Source: Fibrobacterota bacterium (GTDB taxonomy: Bacteria; Fibrobacterota; Chitinivibrionia; Chitinivibrionales; Chitinispirillaceae). Taken from it: a DNA stretch of 45,511 nt. The stretch is taken from positions 1 through 45,511 of the forward strand of contig JAEYNR010000052.1 in the NCBI GenBank assembly GCA_023412475.1, given 5' to 3'. Position numbers and translations under genes: made by a program. The notes under the pieces were generated by a model. It saw nothing but the letters and a program-made list of their open reading frames with translations, had not been told where the DNA came from and did no database searches. This document shows, in pieces, positions 8,094 through 16,895 of this stretch. Each line of letters begins with the position of its first letter. Within the stretch, counting starts at the first letter, position 1.

Positions 8094-9740
8094 CTATCTC
8101 TGTATAACAATTCTCTCTGTGTACACCTTTTTACCGATTTTTAAGCTGACAATATAGGTTCCGCTTACTGCTTTCGGATTGATAGTGTGTTCAATCGAAC
8201 TTTTTTCGATAATATTTTCAAAGCTTTGAGATGCAACACTTTGACCGGTTAAGGAGTATATCTCAAGAGCTGCTTGCCGGGATCTCAAATCAGACGGAAA
8301 GCAGATTCTTAATTGTCTATTCCCGGATTGCTTTATTGATGGCAGCAACTCTATACCTTTCTTTGATAGTTTTGTGATATCAGTCCCGGAAGCATCTTCG
8401 CTCAGGCGCATGATAAACACTCCAAATCTCTTCCCAGGATCATCATCTCCCACGATTGCATCGGAAACGCCATTTGGTTGGGGTGGCTTCTTTGTACCCA
8501 TTGGTATTTTTATATCATCACCTGTAAATGTACCATGTACTACAGGTTCTCCCCAGAGATCAAATACACTATGTACTCTGTATGTTTTTTTATTTAAGAC
8601 ACTTCCTCCCAGGTTAACAAGCACTGAGTCGTTATTTTCCCAGTTGTATATAACTATGTCGATTCTGTTTGTGTCGTGGCTGTTGTGTTGCAGTACAACT
8701 TTTGAATATGTGGGAAGCTCATTCGAAAAGTGATTGTCTGGGAAGTCCTGAGGTTGTGGTCCGATTTGGGCACCATAGAAATGGTTGTTTTCTGCTATGG
8801 CATCTTTCCAGATTCCCTGAGTGACAGCATTACCTGTAAAATAATTATCTCTTATCTCAATAAACTCATTCTCAATACTCCCACCCCAACCAAACCGCAC
8901 ACTTCTGGCATTTGCTACCGGAACCCATGAGTAATTTCCTCTTATTACAACTCTATCAACCGGTTGAAGCCCTCCTATAAGAAGCCCATCCGATTCTCCA
9001 AGTGTGCTGGAACCTGCAACAGAAGCACCTGTTCGAAACCATACATTACGCTCGAAATTGAAACCCTCTATGTGCCCTCCCTCTGTATAGGCATGAATTC
9101 CAAACCCATACCCAAAAAAGAGTATATTGTTTCTTATCTGCTTTACTCCGGTCTGGTTTTGAGTGTATACACCATGTCCATGCCCTCTTGTTTCACCCTG
9201 CAAGCCATTGTTAAAAATAACATTTCCATACAACTCACTATTTACTGCCGGCTGCCAGAAACCGATACCCTGTGAGTTGTTGTGAATTACAGAATTTACC
9301 AACTTTGAATTTGGCGCATCAAACCTTACGCCTTCAACCATATCAGTTCGTGAACTGCTGCTGTTTGTTATTTCGAGTCCGGAAAAAACAACCCATGCGC
9401 CACGGATGTATAGTGTCTGTTCACCGCTCCCCATTCTTCCATCTATTGTCACACGCTTTCCATACTCCGCTTTGATCACAATTGGTAATTCCTGGCTACC
9501 GGATACAGTGCTCTCAAACCGTCCCGAATAGGTTCCCTCCTTCAGTACTACTATATCTCCTGGCTTTACTGGCCCAGAGGAACTTAAGGCCGTGACTAAG
9601 TCCAGAGGATCATCAATAGTTCCCGTTGCCTGCGGTGTACCCTGTGAAGAGACAACCCAATCTGCATCACTCAATGCATGACTTCGACTCACTACAATTA
9701 TTAGTAACAATATCAGTGGTGCGTTTTTGAAGGTAATCAT
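8094..9740 (-). CDS. Secreted right-handed parallel beta-helix protein with C-terminal sorting-type domain
   Basis: 548 residues. A signal peptide (hydrophobic LILLLIIVV, cleavage near SHA-LS) is followed by a polysaccharide-lyase-like beta-helix: an early GTIDDPLDL and LKEGTYSGRF pattern (chondroitinase B/pectate-lyase-like opening), then repeated short coils rich in Asn, such as NSVIHNNSQGIGF and NNILFFGYGFGIHAY. The last ~80 residues (RQLRICFPS to YTERIVIQR) resemble a type IX-secretion/FlgD-like C-terminal beta domain with LEIYSLTGQ and SGTYIVSLKIG. Likely role: binding or cleaving an acidic polysaccharide outside the cell. No catalytic residues can be assigned by eye. ATG start with a weak AAAGAG site. 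The protease at 14397-16700 has a related tail, which suggests a shared export route. Confidence 0.8.
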   Translation of the reverse strand: MITFKNAPLILLLIIVVSRSHALSDADWVVSSQGTPQATGTIDDPLDLVTALSSSGPVKPGDIVVLKEGTYSGRFESTVSGSQELPIVIKAEYGKRVTIDGRMGSGEQTLYIRGAWVVFSGLEITNSSSSRTDMVEGVRFDAPNSKLVNSVIHNNSQGIGFWQPAVNSELYGNVIFNNGLQGETRGHGHGVYTQNQTGVKQIRNNILFFGYGFGIHAYTEGGHIEGFNFERNVWFRTGASVAGSSTLGESDGLLIGGLQPVDRVVIRGNYSWVPVANARSVRFGWGGSIENEFIEIRDNYFTGNAVTQGIWKDAIAENNHFYGAQIGPQPQDFPDNHFSNELPTYSKVVLQHNSHDTNRIDIVIYNWENNDSVLVNLGGSVLNKKTYRVHSVFDLWGEPVVHGTFTGDDIKIPMGTKKPPQPNGVSDAIVGDDDPGKRFGVFIMRLSEDASGTDITKLSKKGIELLPSIKQSGNRQLRICFPSDLRSRQAALEIYSLTGQSVASQSFENIIEKSSIEHTINPKAVSGTYIVSLKIGKKVYTERIVIQR

Positions 9741-10034
9741 AGTTTAATTCTCTTTTTCTGGTAGAGTAATGGTTCATGAGCAATTTTGAGCCTATCACAA
9801 TACTTTTCTGATCTTTTCTTTCTGAAACTTATAGTTTTAAAATATATGGTATGGAAAGTAAGTGTTTAGTTATATTATCTGTTTATGGAGAAGAGGAATC
9901 AATAACAGATGATTGAATTAGTAATAAGCTGCAGAGAAAGTAATGCATGATTAAATTCCTCAATGTTTAGAAACAGTTTGCAATGCAATGCCTGTTTGCC
10001 CCAAACAAAAGCATAAGACTGTCGGGAAGAAGTT

Positions 10035-10235
10035 ATGAAAAAAAAGCCACGAATATATAAAGACAAAAAAGGCGAATACATAAAGCAATGGTTTTTTTAT
10101 AGAGGGAAACAGAAATTCATTAAAATCTATATGATTGATGGAATCCCTGCTTATGAATTTTATGAAAGAAATTCAGACCCCATCACGCTGTTCCAAAATG
10201 GGTATTATGAGTTGTTAGGTCAACATAAATATTAA
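10035..10235 (+). CDS. Hypothetical 66-aa basic, aromatic-rich protein
   Basis: Not recognised. The ATG follows GGGAAGAAG at a reasonable distance. The protein is Lys/Tyr/Ile-rich with alternating charged and aromatic residues (KQWFFYRGKQKFIKIYMI), which would suit a small beta-rich fold, and has no membrane segment. It opens the AT-rich stretch that runs to about 12670, and its A-rich codon use matches that stretch rather than the rest of the window, which hints at acquired DNA. An overlapping antisense frame is judged a shadow. Confidence 0.5.
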   Translation: MKKKPRIYKDKKGEYIKQWFFYRGKQKFIKIYMIDGIPAYEFYERNSDPITLFQNGYYELLGQHKY

Positions 10236-10474
10236 TCGAGCTCTTTTACCATGATATTTGAACAATAAAAATCGCCCGGTAGAAACGAACCATGCTTATG
10301 TGCGGAAGAGGGAAAAAAAAATGGATAATGCTACTTCTTGAGTTAATTGTTTCGCATTTTCGTTAAGATATTTCTTTTCTTATTACTTCTGAGTTAGATA
10401 TTTTTTTGATATTTCCTGTTTTTTCTGATTAAATATTAATTGGTTCTTTTTCTATTAGATAGTTGAGTAACTAC

Positions 10475-10975
10475 ATGAACTTTATTGAAATAACAGCGCA
10501 CAAAGACGCTTGCAGGGATGATAATTTTAATATCAAAATCGTAATATTTACAGAAGGTACTATTATAAAGCCAAGAAACATATTTCAGCACTTTAATCAT
10601 GCTGCTTATGTACCTATTGGCAGTTCAAGTGAAAAAACACTTTACTGGTACAAACAAGGTGCTGATGTGATTTATTTGACATCAAGAAAAAGGAAAAAAC
10701 AAGTAGCAGCAATAGCGGATATCTTAGAGAGAAATAATTTCGCACCAGGAATATTGATTAGTAGAGAAAAGAGAGAAACTTACAAAGATATAGTAGAAGT
10801 TATTAAACCAGATATATTGATTGAAGATGATTGCAGAAGCATTGGTGGCAAGTGGCAAATGTGTATTACGTTCGTGAAACCTGAGATTAAAAGAAAAGTT
10901 AAATCAATAGTAGTGAAAGAGTTCCAGGGTATTGATCATTTACCAAAAATGGTCATATATTTACGTTGCTTGTAA
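10475..10975 (+). CDS. HAD-fold-like protein lacking the nucleophilic Asp
   Basis: About 166 residues. The pattern follows the HAD phosphatase fold: a beta strand plus motif I position (KIVIFTEGT where DxDGT is expected), motif II Thr/Ser in VIYLTSRK, a Lys in ETYKD, and an acidic motif IV in ILIEDDCRSIGG. The canonical nucleophile Asp is replaced by Phe and the second Asp by Glu, so classical phosphatase chemistry is unlikely. It may belong to a family of unassigned proteins with the FTEGT signature. The start is uncertain: the ATG at 10475 has no clear ribosome site, TTG at 10463 is possible, and the conserved fold begins only at about residue 19. Flanking DNA is AT-rich. Function unknown. 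Confidence 0.6.
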   Translation: MNFIEITAHKDACRDDNFNIKIVIFTEGTIIKPRNIFQHFNHAAYVPIGSSSEKTLYWYKQGADVIYLTSRKRKKQVAAIADILERNNFAPGILISREKRETYKDIVEVIKPDILIEDDCRSIGGKWQMCITFVKPEIKRKVKSIVVKEFQGIDHLPKMVIYLRCL

Positions 10976-11170
10976 TTGAGGTTTTTTAAGGGTGCGGCAT
11001 CTATTTTACATGCTGCTCTTAGACATTTTATACATCCGTTAACAATGCACTGCAGTAAAGATGCAGTATTGAAGGTCAGGAACTCTCAATAGAAGGACCA
11101 CAAAAAGATTGGATAACTTAACAGTTGAAGCTTTTAATGCATGAAGCAACCACAAATGAGGATAATGAAT

Positions 11171-11398
11171 ATGAGTTGTTGTATATTTTACTTTACCGGA
11201 ACAGAAAATTCTCTGAAGATTGCTAAAGATCTATCACAAAATATTGGAGATTGTGAAATTCATTCCCTTGTTAATTACAAAAATAGAGACAATAAGTTTG
11301 ATAAAATTGGATTTGTATTTCCAGTTTATACATGGGGACCTCCAGTTGTTGTCACTCGTTTCATTTATAGTTTTTCTTCAATAATTAAACCGAAATAA
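11171..11398 (+). pseudogene. Truncated flavodoxin-domain protein (EFR1-like fragment)
   Basis: Only about 75 residues: CIFYFTGTENS matches the FMN phosphate-binding loop (FSGTGNS type) of flavodoxin/ferredoxin fusion proteins, and KIGFVFPVYTWGPP matches the next flavodoxin block. It stops after TRFIYSF, well short of a full flavodoxin (~150) or EFR1 protein (~260), and no continuation was found in other frames. GAGG at 11157-11160 favours the ATG at 11171; ATGs at 11141 and 11165 are alternatives. It sits just upstream of the TetR gene, an arrangement often seen for intact flavodoxin/TetR pairs, so it may be the decayed partner. Confidence 0.6.
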
Positions 11399-11662
11399 AG
11401 ATAAAGGAGATGTTGATAAGATGAGCGGAGGTATTTCATACAACATACCGGCTTTAGCGGCTTATTCGCTTCTCACTTAAATTAGCATTGTATAAAATTC
11501 AACCTGTGCATTCATTTACATGTTTTTTCACTGGTTTTGTTGTTTCCAACCTGGAAATCCAAATAAGCGCGCTTTTTCATGAGAATACCATTCACAGGTA
11601 CTGAAACCAGCTTTCCTCATCACACACTATAATACTCATTGTATTTTTAACACCAATTAAAT

Positions 11663-11699
11663 ATATTAATAGTGTTAATTTTATGAACGCTATTAATAT
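11663..11699. promoter_or_regulatory. Operator-like inverted repeat before the TetR gene
   Basis: ATATTAATAGTGT (11663-11675) and ACGCTATTAATAT (11687-11699) are inverted arms, 12 of 13 matching, with an 11-bp spacer, ending 2 nt before the ribosome site of the TetR gene. TetR regulators commonly bind such sites to repress themselves and a neighbour. A half-site-like string (GCGCTATTAAGC) appears after the gene at about 12307-12318. Confidence 0.65.
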
Positions 11700-11711
11700 G
11701 TGGAGTTACCA

Positions 11712-12299
11712 ATGAAAACAATCCAGGAAGAACGAATGAAAGGCTATTTCCTCACAGCCGCAAAAGAGTTAATACGTGCAGAAGGGCTTGAAGTTGTTAG
11801 TACCAGAAATGTTGCAGAGCGGGCAGGTTATTCCTATGCAACCCTTTACAATTATTTTAAAGACGTTAGAGATTTAGTTTTCAGTTGCATTGAAGGCTTT
11901 ATGGATGAATGTAGAGAATTTGTAATAAAGGATGTACCTAGCGCTCTTACTGGTGAAAAAGCGCTTATTGCAACAAGTAATAGCTATGTAAAATTTTTTA
12001 TACAATATCCTGGGATTTTTGAACTTTTCTTTCAAGAGAAAGCGTGTAAAATTTCCACTATTAAATCAAACGTTAATGCAATTGATTCTTTTTTCAATTC
12101 TCTTGTTGAAAAACAATGGAAAACAATTTTAGACCAAAAGAAAACATCAAAAAGCACATTTTCCCCAGCAATGGAATTCCATAAATTTGCGATTCACGGT
12201 CTTCTACTTTATTACCTTAATAATAGATCAAATAATGATTATACGGCAATTATGAACCAGGTGAATGAAATAACATTAGCTGCGATAAAGATCCTTTGA
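11712..12299 (+). CDS. TetR/AcrR family transcriptional regulator
   Basis: 195 residues. The N-terminal helix-turn-helix is clear: AAKELIRAEGLEVVSTRNVAERAGYS continuing to TLYNYFKD, the TetR signature with recognition helix YATLYNYF. The C-terminal helical half (about 60-195), where TetR proteins bind ligand and dimerise, is not assignable. ATG at 11712 is chosen because TGGAG lies 7 nt upstream. The frame also opens at a GTG at 11700 that overlaps that ribosome site. It likely controls itself through the inverted repeat at 11663-11699, and perhaps the broken flavodoxin gene upstream. No intact efflux or enzyme target is adjacent. Confidence 0.88.
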   Translation: MKTIQEERMKGYFLTAAKELIRAEGLEVVSTRNVAERAGYSYATLYNYFKDVRDLVFSCIEGFMDECREFVIKDVPSALTGEKALIATSNSYVKFFIQYPGIFELFFQEKACKISTIKSNVNAIDSFFNSLVEKQWKTILDQKKTSKSTFSPAMEFHKFAIHGLLLYYLNNRSNNDYTAIMNQVNEITLAAIKIL

Positions 12300-12672
12300 T
12301 AGCAAGCGCTATTAAGCAAATCCCAATAGCAACCTTGAAACTTCGCATTCCTGTTTAACGTTATGGATTTTAAAGAAAGCACGATTGGAAACAAGAACAG
12401 GATAATGAAAAAGATGATTCACTGATAAACCTTAGTTACTTGAAACTTCTTATCTTTGTTTAGAAAATAAAATTTTGGAACCTTTTTAGGATATAAGTAT
12501 TGTGATTTGCAATTTCATCCCTGATTTGATATTGTTAGGCTGATAGTTCATAGTTTTTTTCGATTTGAAAGCTATTACTCAGGCAACAAAAGTTTTGCAA
12601 TAGAAGTGCTGGTTTTATAACGGAAAAGCTTTAGTTCTCTTATGTTTATTTTATTGCCGGAGTAATAATTAG
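12300..12672. other. AT-rich non-coding stretch with one dispersed repeat copy
   Basis: No gene is visible on either strand. It holds the 38-bp repeat at 12633-12670 and an AACCTTAGTTACTTGAAACT string near 12425-12444 that echoes the tandem repeat at 43241-43350. No clear terminator was seen for the TetR gene or for the glycosyltransferase ending at 12673. Confidence 0.5.
12633..12670. repeat. 38-bp dispersed repeat, copy 1
   Basis: Begins AGTTCTCTTATG and ends CCGGAGTAATAATT. It matches 43196-43233 at 33 of 38 positions in the same orientation. Both copies lie in intergenic DNA beside the 3' end of a gene. Confidence 0.6.
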
Positions 12673-14172
12673 TTATGATAAATTTAAATTGCTCGCAATT
12701 TCCATCAACCGATAATCATCACCGCAGATTTCCAAAGCTCGTCGGGTCGGTTTAACCAGTTCATCGGTACGTCCAAGAGTCTGTGCCACTTCATACCATT
12801 TCACGATTATGTTTGAACCATCCGGCATTAGAAAATTAGCCCGCCTGAAAAGATCAAAAGCCTCTTCATATCTCCTTTTTTGAAAAGCAGCAGTTGCCAG
12901 CCCGTGATATGCAATTCCGTTGTCACCAAAAAGGATAACCATTTTTTCAAACAATGCAGAAGCATTCTCCAGGTCCCCAACCTGCAGATAGTTCTCCGCA
13001 ACCGCAGCTAACTGCCAGATCGATTCAGTAGTATTCCCCGATGCTACAGCAATTATCCTCTCAGCAGCTCTCTTTGCGGCATGTTTCCAGGTATGATCGG
13101 ATCTGATCCTCTGCCCTGCCCTGCTTCCCAGTTCCTTTGCAAACTGTTGATTACAGAAAACATATCGCATTAACTCCTGCAGATGCTTCATATCAGGAAC
13201 AATCCAGAAAGGAACATCAACAGTAGCCATGCCACTCACGTATTTCTCTTCCATTTTTTTCATAACACTTTTTATGAAAAAAGCATTATCAGGTTCCACA
13301 AAATCCAGACAAGCACCTGCACCAGTCACAATTACCGGTTTTCCACAAGCCATCGCTTCTGCTATTGGTAACCCATACCCTTCTGCTCTGTATGGGTGCA
13401 CGTAACAATCACAGGCAGTATATAAGCCAGGCAGACATTTGTAGTTGATATTTTCTCCTGTGTAACAGATCGATGCGATATTTTTGCGTAAAGTCAACTC
13501 CCTGATACGTGCCGCCAGCCCTTTACTATACACGTTAGAGTCTTTGATCACCAGACACACCGGTTCATCTGCTTTGAATTCGGAGAGATAGGCATTAATC
13601 AGAATGTCGATACCTTTTCGCAAGATGGTCCCGCCATTAAACAGAAAACAGAACCGTCCTCTGGAAATCTCTTTAACCCATCGCAGTGGTTTAATATCAG
13701 GATTAAAAAGCAAGGGGTCAACTCCGCATGGAATCACTTGAATCTTCTCCTCAGGTATTCCACTACGGATATAGCACATTTTTAAATACGAGGTATAAAC
13801 CCAAACCTCATCAACCGTTTCGTTTATACTATCCACCCACTCCTTGGGAAGGCTTCCAAATTCCCAAGGTTGCATCAGAATAAACTTGTCAGCATCCGGC
13901 TTACTGAAATCCGGTGGCCATCTATGCCTTATATGAACTGTAGCATCCGATATTTTTATGTTCTGGATTTTACGAAGGTTCTGATATTTTGAGGTGCACT
14001 CAGAAAGAAACTGATCCGGTTCATAAGCGATATGCCCGGGAGAGAGCCGTTTGTCCAGAACAAGTTCGCTTAGAAGCTCTCTGTTGACCATTCCCAGACT
14101 GTGATGAACAAATAAAGAACCTTCCCAATTAAATCTAACCGGCTGATTCACAGTTTGAATATAAGTACTCAT
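12673..14172 (-). CDS. GT4-type glycosyltransferase with C-terminal TPR repeats
   Basis: 499 residues, cytoplasmic, no signal peptide. The GT-B fold is indicated by IQVIPCGVDPLLFNP, LFNGGTILRKGIDILINAY and the nucleotide-sugar motif EGYGLPIAEAMACGKPVIV, in which the first Glu is the conserved EX7E acid. Residues about 385-495 carry two to three tetratricopeptide-like helix pairs (DLENASALFEKMVILFGDN, RRYEEAFDLFRRANFLMP). Predicted to transfer a sugar to a glycan or protein; the TPR tail may hold a partner. Donor and acceptor are unknown. A TATAAT lies only about 11 nt before the ATG on the minus strand, with no ribosome site, so a nearly leaderless transcript is possible. The neighbours are exported proteins, so surface glycosylation is plausible. 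Confidence 0.88.
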   Translation of the reverse strand: MSTYIQTVNQPVRFNWEGSLFVHHSLGMVNRELLSELVLDKRLSPGHIAYEPDQFLSECTSKYQNLRKIQNIKISDATVHIRHRWPPDFSKPDADKFILMQPWEFGSLPKEWVDSINETVDEVWVYTSYLKMCYIRSGIPEEKIQVIPCGVDPLLFNPDIKPLRWVKEISRGRFCFLFNGGTILRKGIDILINAYLSEFKADEPVCLVIKDSNVYSKGLAARIRELTLRKNIASICYTGENINYKCLPGLYTACDCYVHPYRAEGYGLPIAEAMACGKPVIVTGAGACLDFVEPDNAFFIKSVMKKMEEKYVSGMATVDVPFWIVPDMKHLQELMRYVFCNQQFAKELGSRAGQRIRSDHTWKHAAKRAAERIIAVASGNTTESIWQLAAVAENYLQVGDLENASALFEKMVILFGDNGIAYHGLATAAFQKRRYEEAFDLFRRANFLMPDGSNIIVKWYEVAQTLGRTDELVKPTRRALEICGDDYRLMEIASNLNLS

Positions 14173-14396
14173 TTGATTTCTATTATATCATGAATCTGAT
14201 TGTATAACACCTTTTTTTTGACTGTGGCACCAGCACCAATGCAGTAAATCCTTCAATCTATCAATTCAAAACCCATATCAATCTCTTCGCGGAGAGTTAT
14301 CCTCCTGCGAAGCGATTCTAAAATAGCATCTGTTCTATAGTTTCGGATTTATGATTTTGTATTTTCTGGTTTTCTTCGATTGTCAGTTTTTTTCAT

Positions 14397-16700
14397 TTAT
14401 CCGGCAATAAGAATTTTCCTGCGAAAAACGTCACGTTCATTTTCCAATATTAAAAAGTAAAAACCAGGGGCTAACCGGTTTAATTCACCGTTCAGTTTAA
14501 TTTTGAGCCTTTCACTTATCCCTGGGTAAACGGCCTTTTTCCAGACAAGTGCCCCATCGATGGATCTTATGGAAAGCATAACTTTATTACTGGCACCTTT
14601 ACCTGGAATAAAATCGATAAACAGAGTACTTTCTCCACCTTTTTTCAAAACATTAGGATATACAATTAATCTATGATCAGGAATTTTCTCAAGCAGCACC
14701 TTTAGCGTACAAAGATCAAAACTGATCTGTGTTTTCATAGTATCAGATCTGAAATACCCCTCTGCAGTGACATAAATCTGCACCGTTGCTTCACGATACA
14801 TAGAAATTAGAACTCTTCCCAGTGAATCAGCGCTCCTGTTCACAAATTGATCCATAACTCCAGGTATTTTATAGTAAATCTTTGCCCCATTTATCACTGG
14901 CCCACTCTTGTCCTCCAGTTGAATCAGCAGACCGGAACTTGTGGAAATCACCACTTCTCCGCTCGAAGGAACGGATGAGATTGTCAGCGGTTTCTGTAAA
15001 CCTGACACATTGACAAACAGATTGAGCGGGAATGTTTTGTGCTCTAATCTGACAAGTGCAATCCCATCCTTATCTGTAATACCCAGAGAGTCACCATGCT
15101 GACTGGTAACCAGAGCATGTGGTACTGGTTTTTCTACTGTGTCTTTCACTGTAACATATATTTCATTATCTCTCATGCAAGAAAGAAGTGCATCGGGCAA
15201 ACCTCGGCCACTGTAATTATCGGCAGCGTTATTTTTGTTTAACAGCTTGCAATATCGGTACAATCGGTCCCGCACGTCATTTACATTACAGCCTGAATAC
15301 GACTGCATGATAAGTGCACATAAACCAGCTATCATGGGTGTGGAAAAAGAGGTCCCCTGACCATAAGCGGAATAGACATGAGCACCTCCTCCATATATCA
15401 CCGGTAAGGTAACACTTGTGCCCTGAGCCACAAGATCAGGTTTAGTTCTTCCATCTGCGGTAGGCCCGGTACTGCTAAAATAAGCAACCTGCTCAGAAGG
15501 AGTAACAGCACCAACCGAGATCACCTCTTCAACGTCAGCAGGAGAAGATAAGGTTCCCGGAGCAGATGATCCCTCATTACCTATAGAATTTACAATTACC
15601 ACACCCCTCTCGATAGCGTAATGAGCAGCTCTCGAAACTAATGTGGTTTTTCCATCCAGATCATCGTACTTGTAATCCTGGACTGAAATGGTATCGCCAG
15701 AACGAATTATGATCGTAGAGTCAGAAAAGTCGGTTCTGTATGCCAGGGAGCTTGAAACGATGTCAACCCCGATACTTTCAGCCCAGACAATTGCTCTGAA
15801 CCAGTTATCCTCTTCATAATGATATTCACCATCAAATATTCCGTTTTCAGTTCTGGCAAGCACCAGTTCGCTTCCCCATGCGGTACCCATAAAAAAACCC
15901 GGATCATAGCCTGAGATCAGACTGAGGACTGTTGAGCCATGCTCATCGTTTTGATAGTAACGGGAACTAGTATTGAGATAAACTGAGTCCGGATCATAAA
16001 CAGTAGAATCATTGTCAATAAAATCCCATGCTGCCTTTATTTTTCCTCTTTCTTTCAAATAAGAAAAACAATTATGATCAAAGCGGAACCCTGCATCGAA
16101 AACCGCAACCATGATGCCGGAGCCCGGCTCTGTAATGTTTCTGAATCTTGAGAGATAATCGTGGGCTTCAGGAATATTTATCTTTTTCAGTTGAGAATAC
16201 GACTGACCATACAGACTATCAGCCAACCCCCTTTTTTGCATCAAATTTATTTCGGAGCCTCTGAATTTATTGCGAAAGGAGTAAATTGGCTGTATTTTTT
16301 TTACGATCGGCAAAGCGGCAATCTCAGAGAGTTTGGAAGAATGCACATAAAAAGAGGCACAATTCTCCCATTTATACACCTGGTTTAAAACAGCCCCTAA
16401 TCTCTGGACATTCTGTAGATACTTTGATGAAACTGGATAATCCAACTCCTTTGAGGAGGAAAAATTACTTCGTTTTCGCCGGCTCAAGGCTCTGGTAGTG
16501 ACTAGATCCCCGGAAGGTCTCTCAGGTTTATCTGTGAAAAAAACCCATACTTTTACAGTTGTATCTGATGGGCTAATCGATAGTAATGATTTGGAAAGCT
16601 TTGGTTCGGATAGACAAACCTGGTGCAGACTCAAAAGAGAAACAAAAAAAATCAGCACCTTTAGACGACATCTCTTTTTGTTAAGCAGAATCTTAATCAC
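14397..16700 (-). CDS. Exported subtilisin-like (S8) serine protease with C-terminal sorting-type domain
   Basis: 767 residues. Signal peptide (KVLIFFVSLLSLHQVCLS), then an N-terminal propeptide-like region to about 190, then the S8 domain with Asp202 in VAVFDAG, His254 in NDEHGSTV, oxyanion Asn375 in SIGNEGS and Ser451 in GQGTSFSTPMIAG. About 520-680 is beta-rich (Ig/carboxypeptidase-regulatory-like). The final ~85 residues (VYPNVLKKGG to RRKILIAG) fit a type IX-secretion type A sorting domain: VYPN opening, LAPGFYFLIL near the end. A GTG start at 16700 is supported by AGGA 7 nt upstream. Probably a surface-attached or secreted protease. The gene ends without an obvious terminator before the glycosyltransferase. 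Confidence 0.92.
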   Translation of the reverse strand: MIKILLNKKRCRLKVLIFFVSLLSLHQVCLSEPKLSKSLLSISPSDTTVKVWVFFTDKPERPSGDLVTTRALSRRKRSNFSSSKELDYPVSSKYLQNVQRLGAVLNQVYKWENCASFYVHSSKLSEIAALPIVKKIQPIYSFRNKFRGSEINLMQKRGLADSLYGQSYSQLKKINIPEAHDYLSRFRNITEPGSGIMVAVFDAGFRFDHNCFSYLKERGKIKAAWDFIDNDSTVYDPDSVYLNTSSRYYQNDEHGSTVLSLISGYDPGFFMGTAWGSELVLARTENGIFDGEYHYEEDNWFRAIVWAESIGVDIVSSSLAYRTDFSDSTIIIRSGDTISVQDYKYDDLDGKTTLVSRAAHYAIERGVVIVNSIGNEGSSAPGTLSSPADVEEVISVGAVTPSEQVAYFSSTGPTADGRTKPDLVAQGTSVTLPVIYGGGAHVYSAYGQGTSFSTPMIAGLCALIMQSYSGCNVNDVRDRLYRYCKLLNKNNAADNYSGRGLPDALLSCMRDNEIYVTVKDTVEKPVPHALVTSQHGDSLGITDKDGIALVRLEHKTFPLNLFVNVSGLQKPLTISSVPSSGEVVISTSSGLLIQLEDKSGPVINGAKIYYKIPGVMDQFVNRSADSLGRVLISMYREATVQIYVTAEGYFRSDTMKTQISFDLCTLKVLLEKIPDHRLIVYPNVLKKGGESTLFIDFIPGKGASNKVMLSIRSIDGALVWKKAVYPGISERLKIKLNGELNRLAPGFYFLILENERDVFRRKILIAG

Positions 16701-16829
16701 AGTTAAATCCTGAAGGGTTTATTATCCTGTAAAACCGCAGTGGCTTTTAAGATTAATGGCTGACTCGTTCTGGTTAAACAGTATCCCCAGAGTAACAGAA
16801 TGTAAAAAAAACGTTTGCGAGTCAGGTTT

Positions 16830-16874
16830 AAAAAAAAAAAAAAAACAGGCCTGTTGGTTAAACAGACCTGTTTT
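16830..16874 (-). terminator. Rho-independent terminator of the OmpA pair
   Basis: Read on the minus strand, a 13-bp stem (AAACAGGTCTGTT / AACAGGCCTGTTT, one G-U) with a short loop is followed by a run of more than 12 T. It begins about 20 nt after the stop of the gene at 16896-18773 and would separate that transcript from the protease gene. Confidence 0.93.
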
Positions 16875-16895
16875 AAAAAGAAACCCTACACACCT

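Noticed and set aside
11421..11480. 19-codon frame after the broken flavodoxin (ATG at about 11421)
   Set aside because: It does not continue the flavodoxin fold in any frame and is too short to support.
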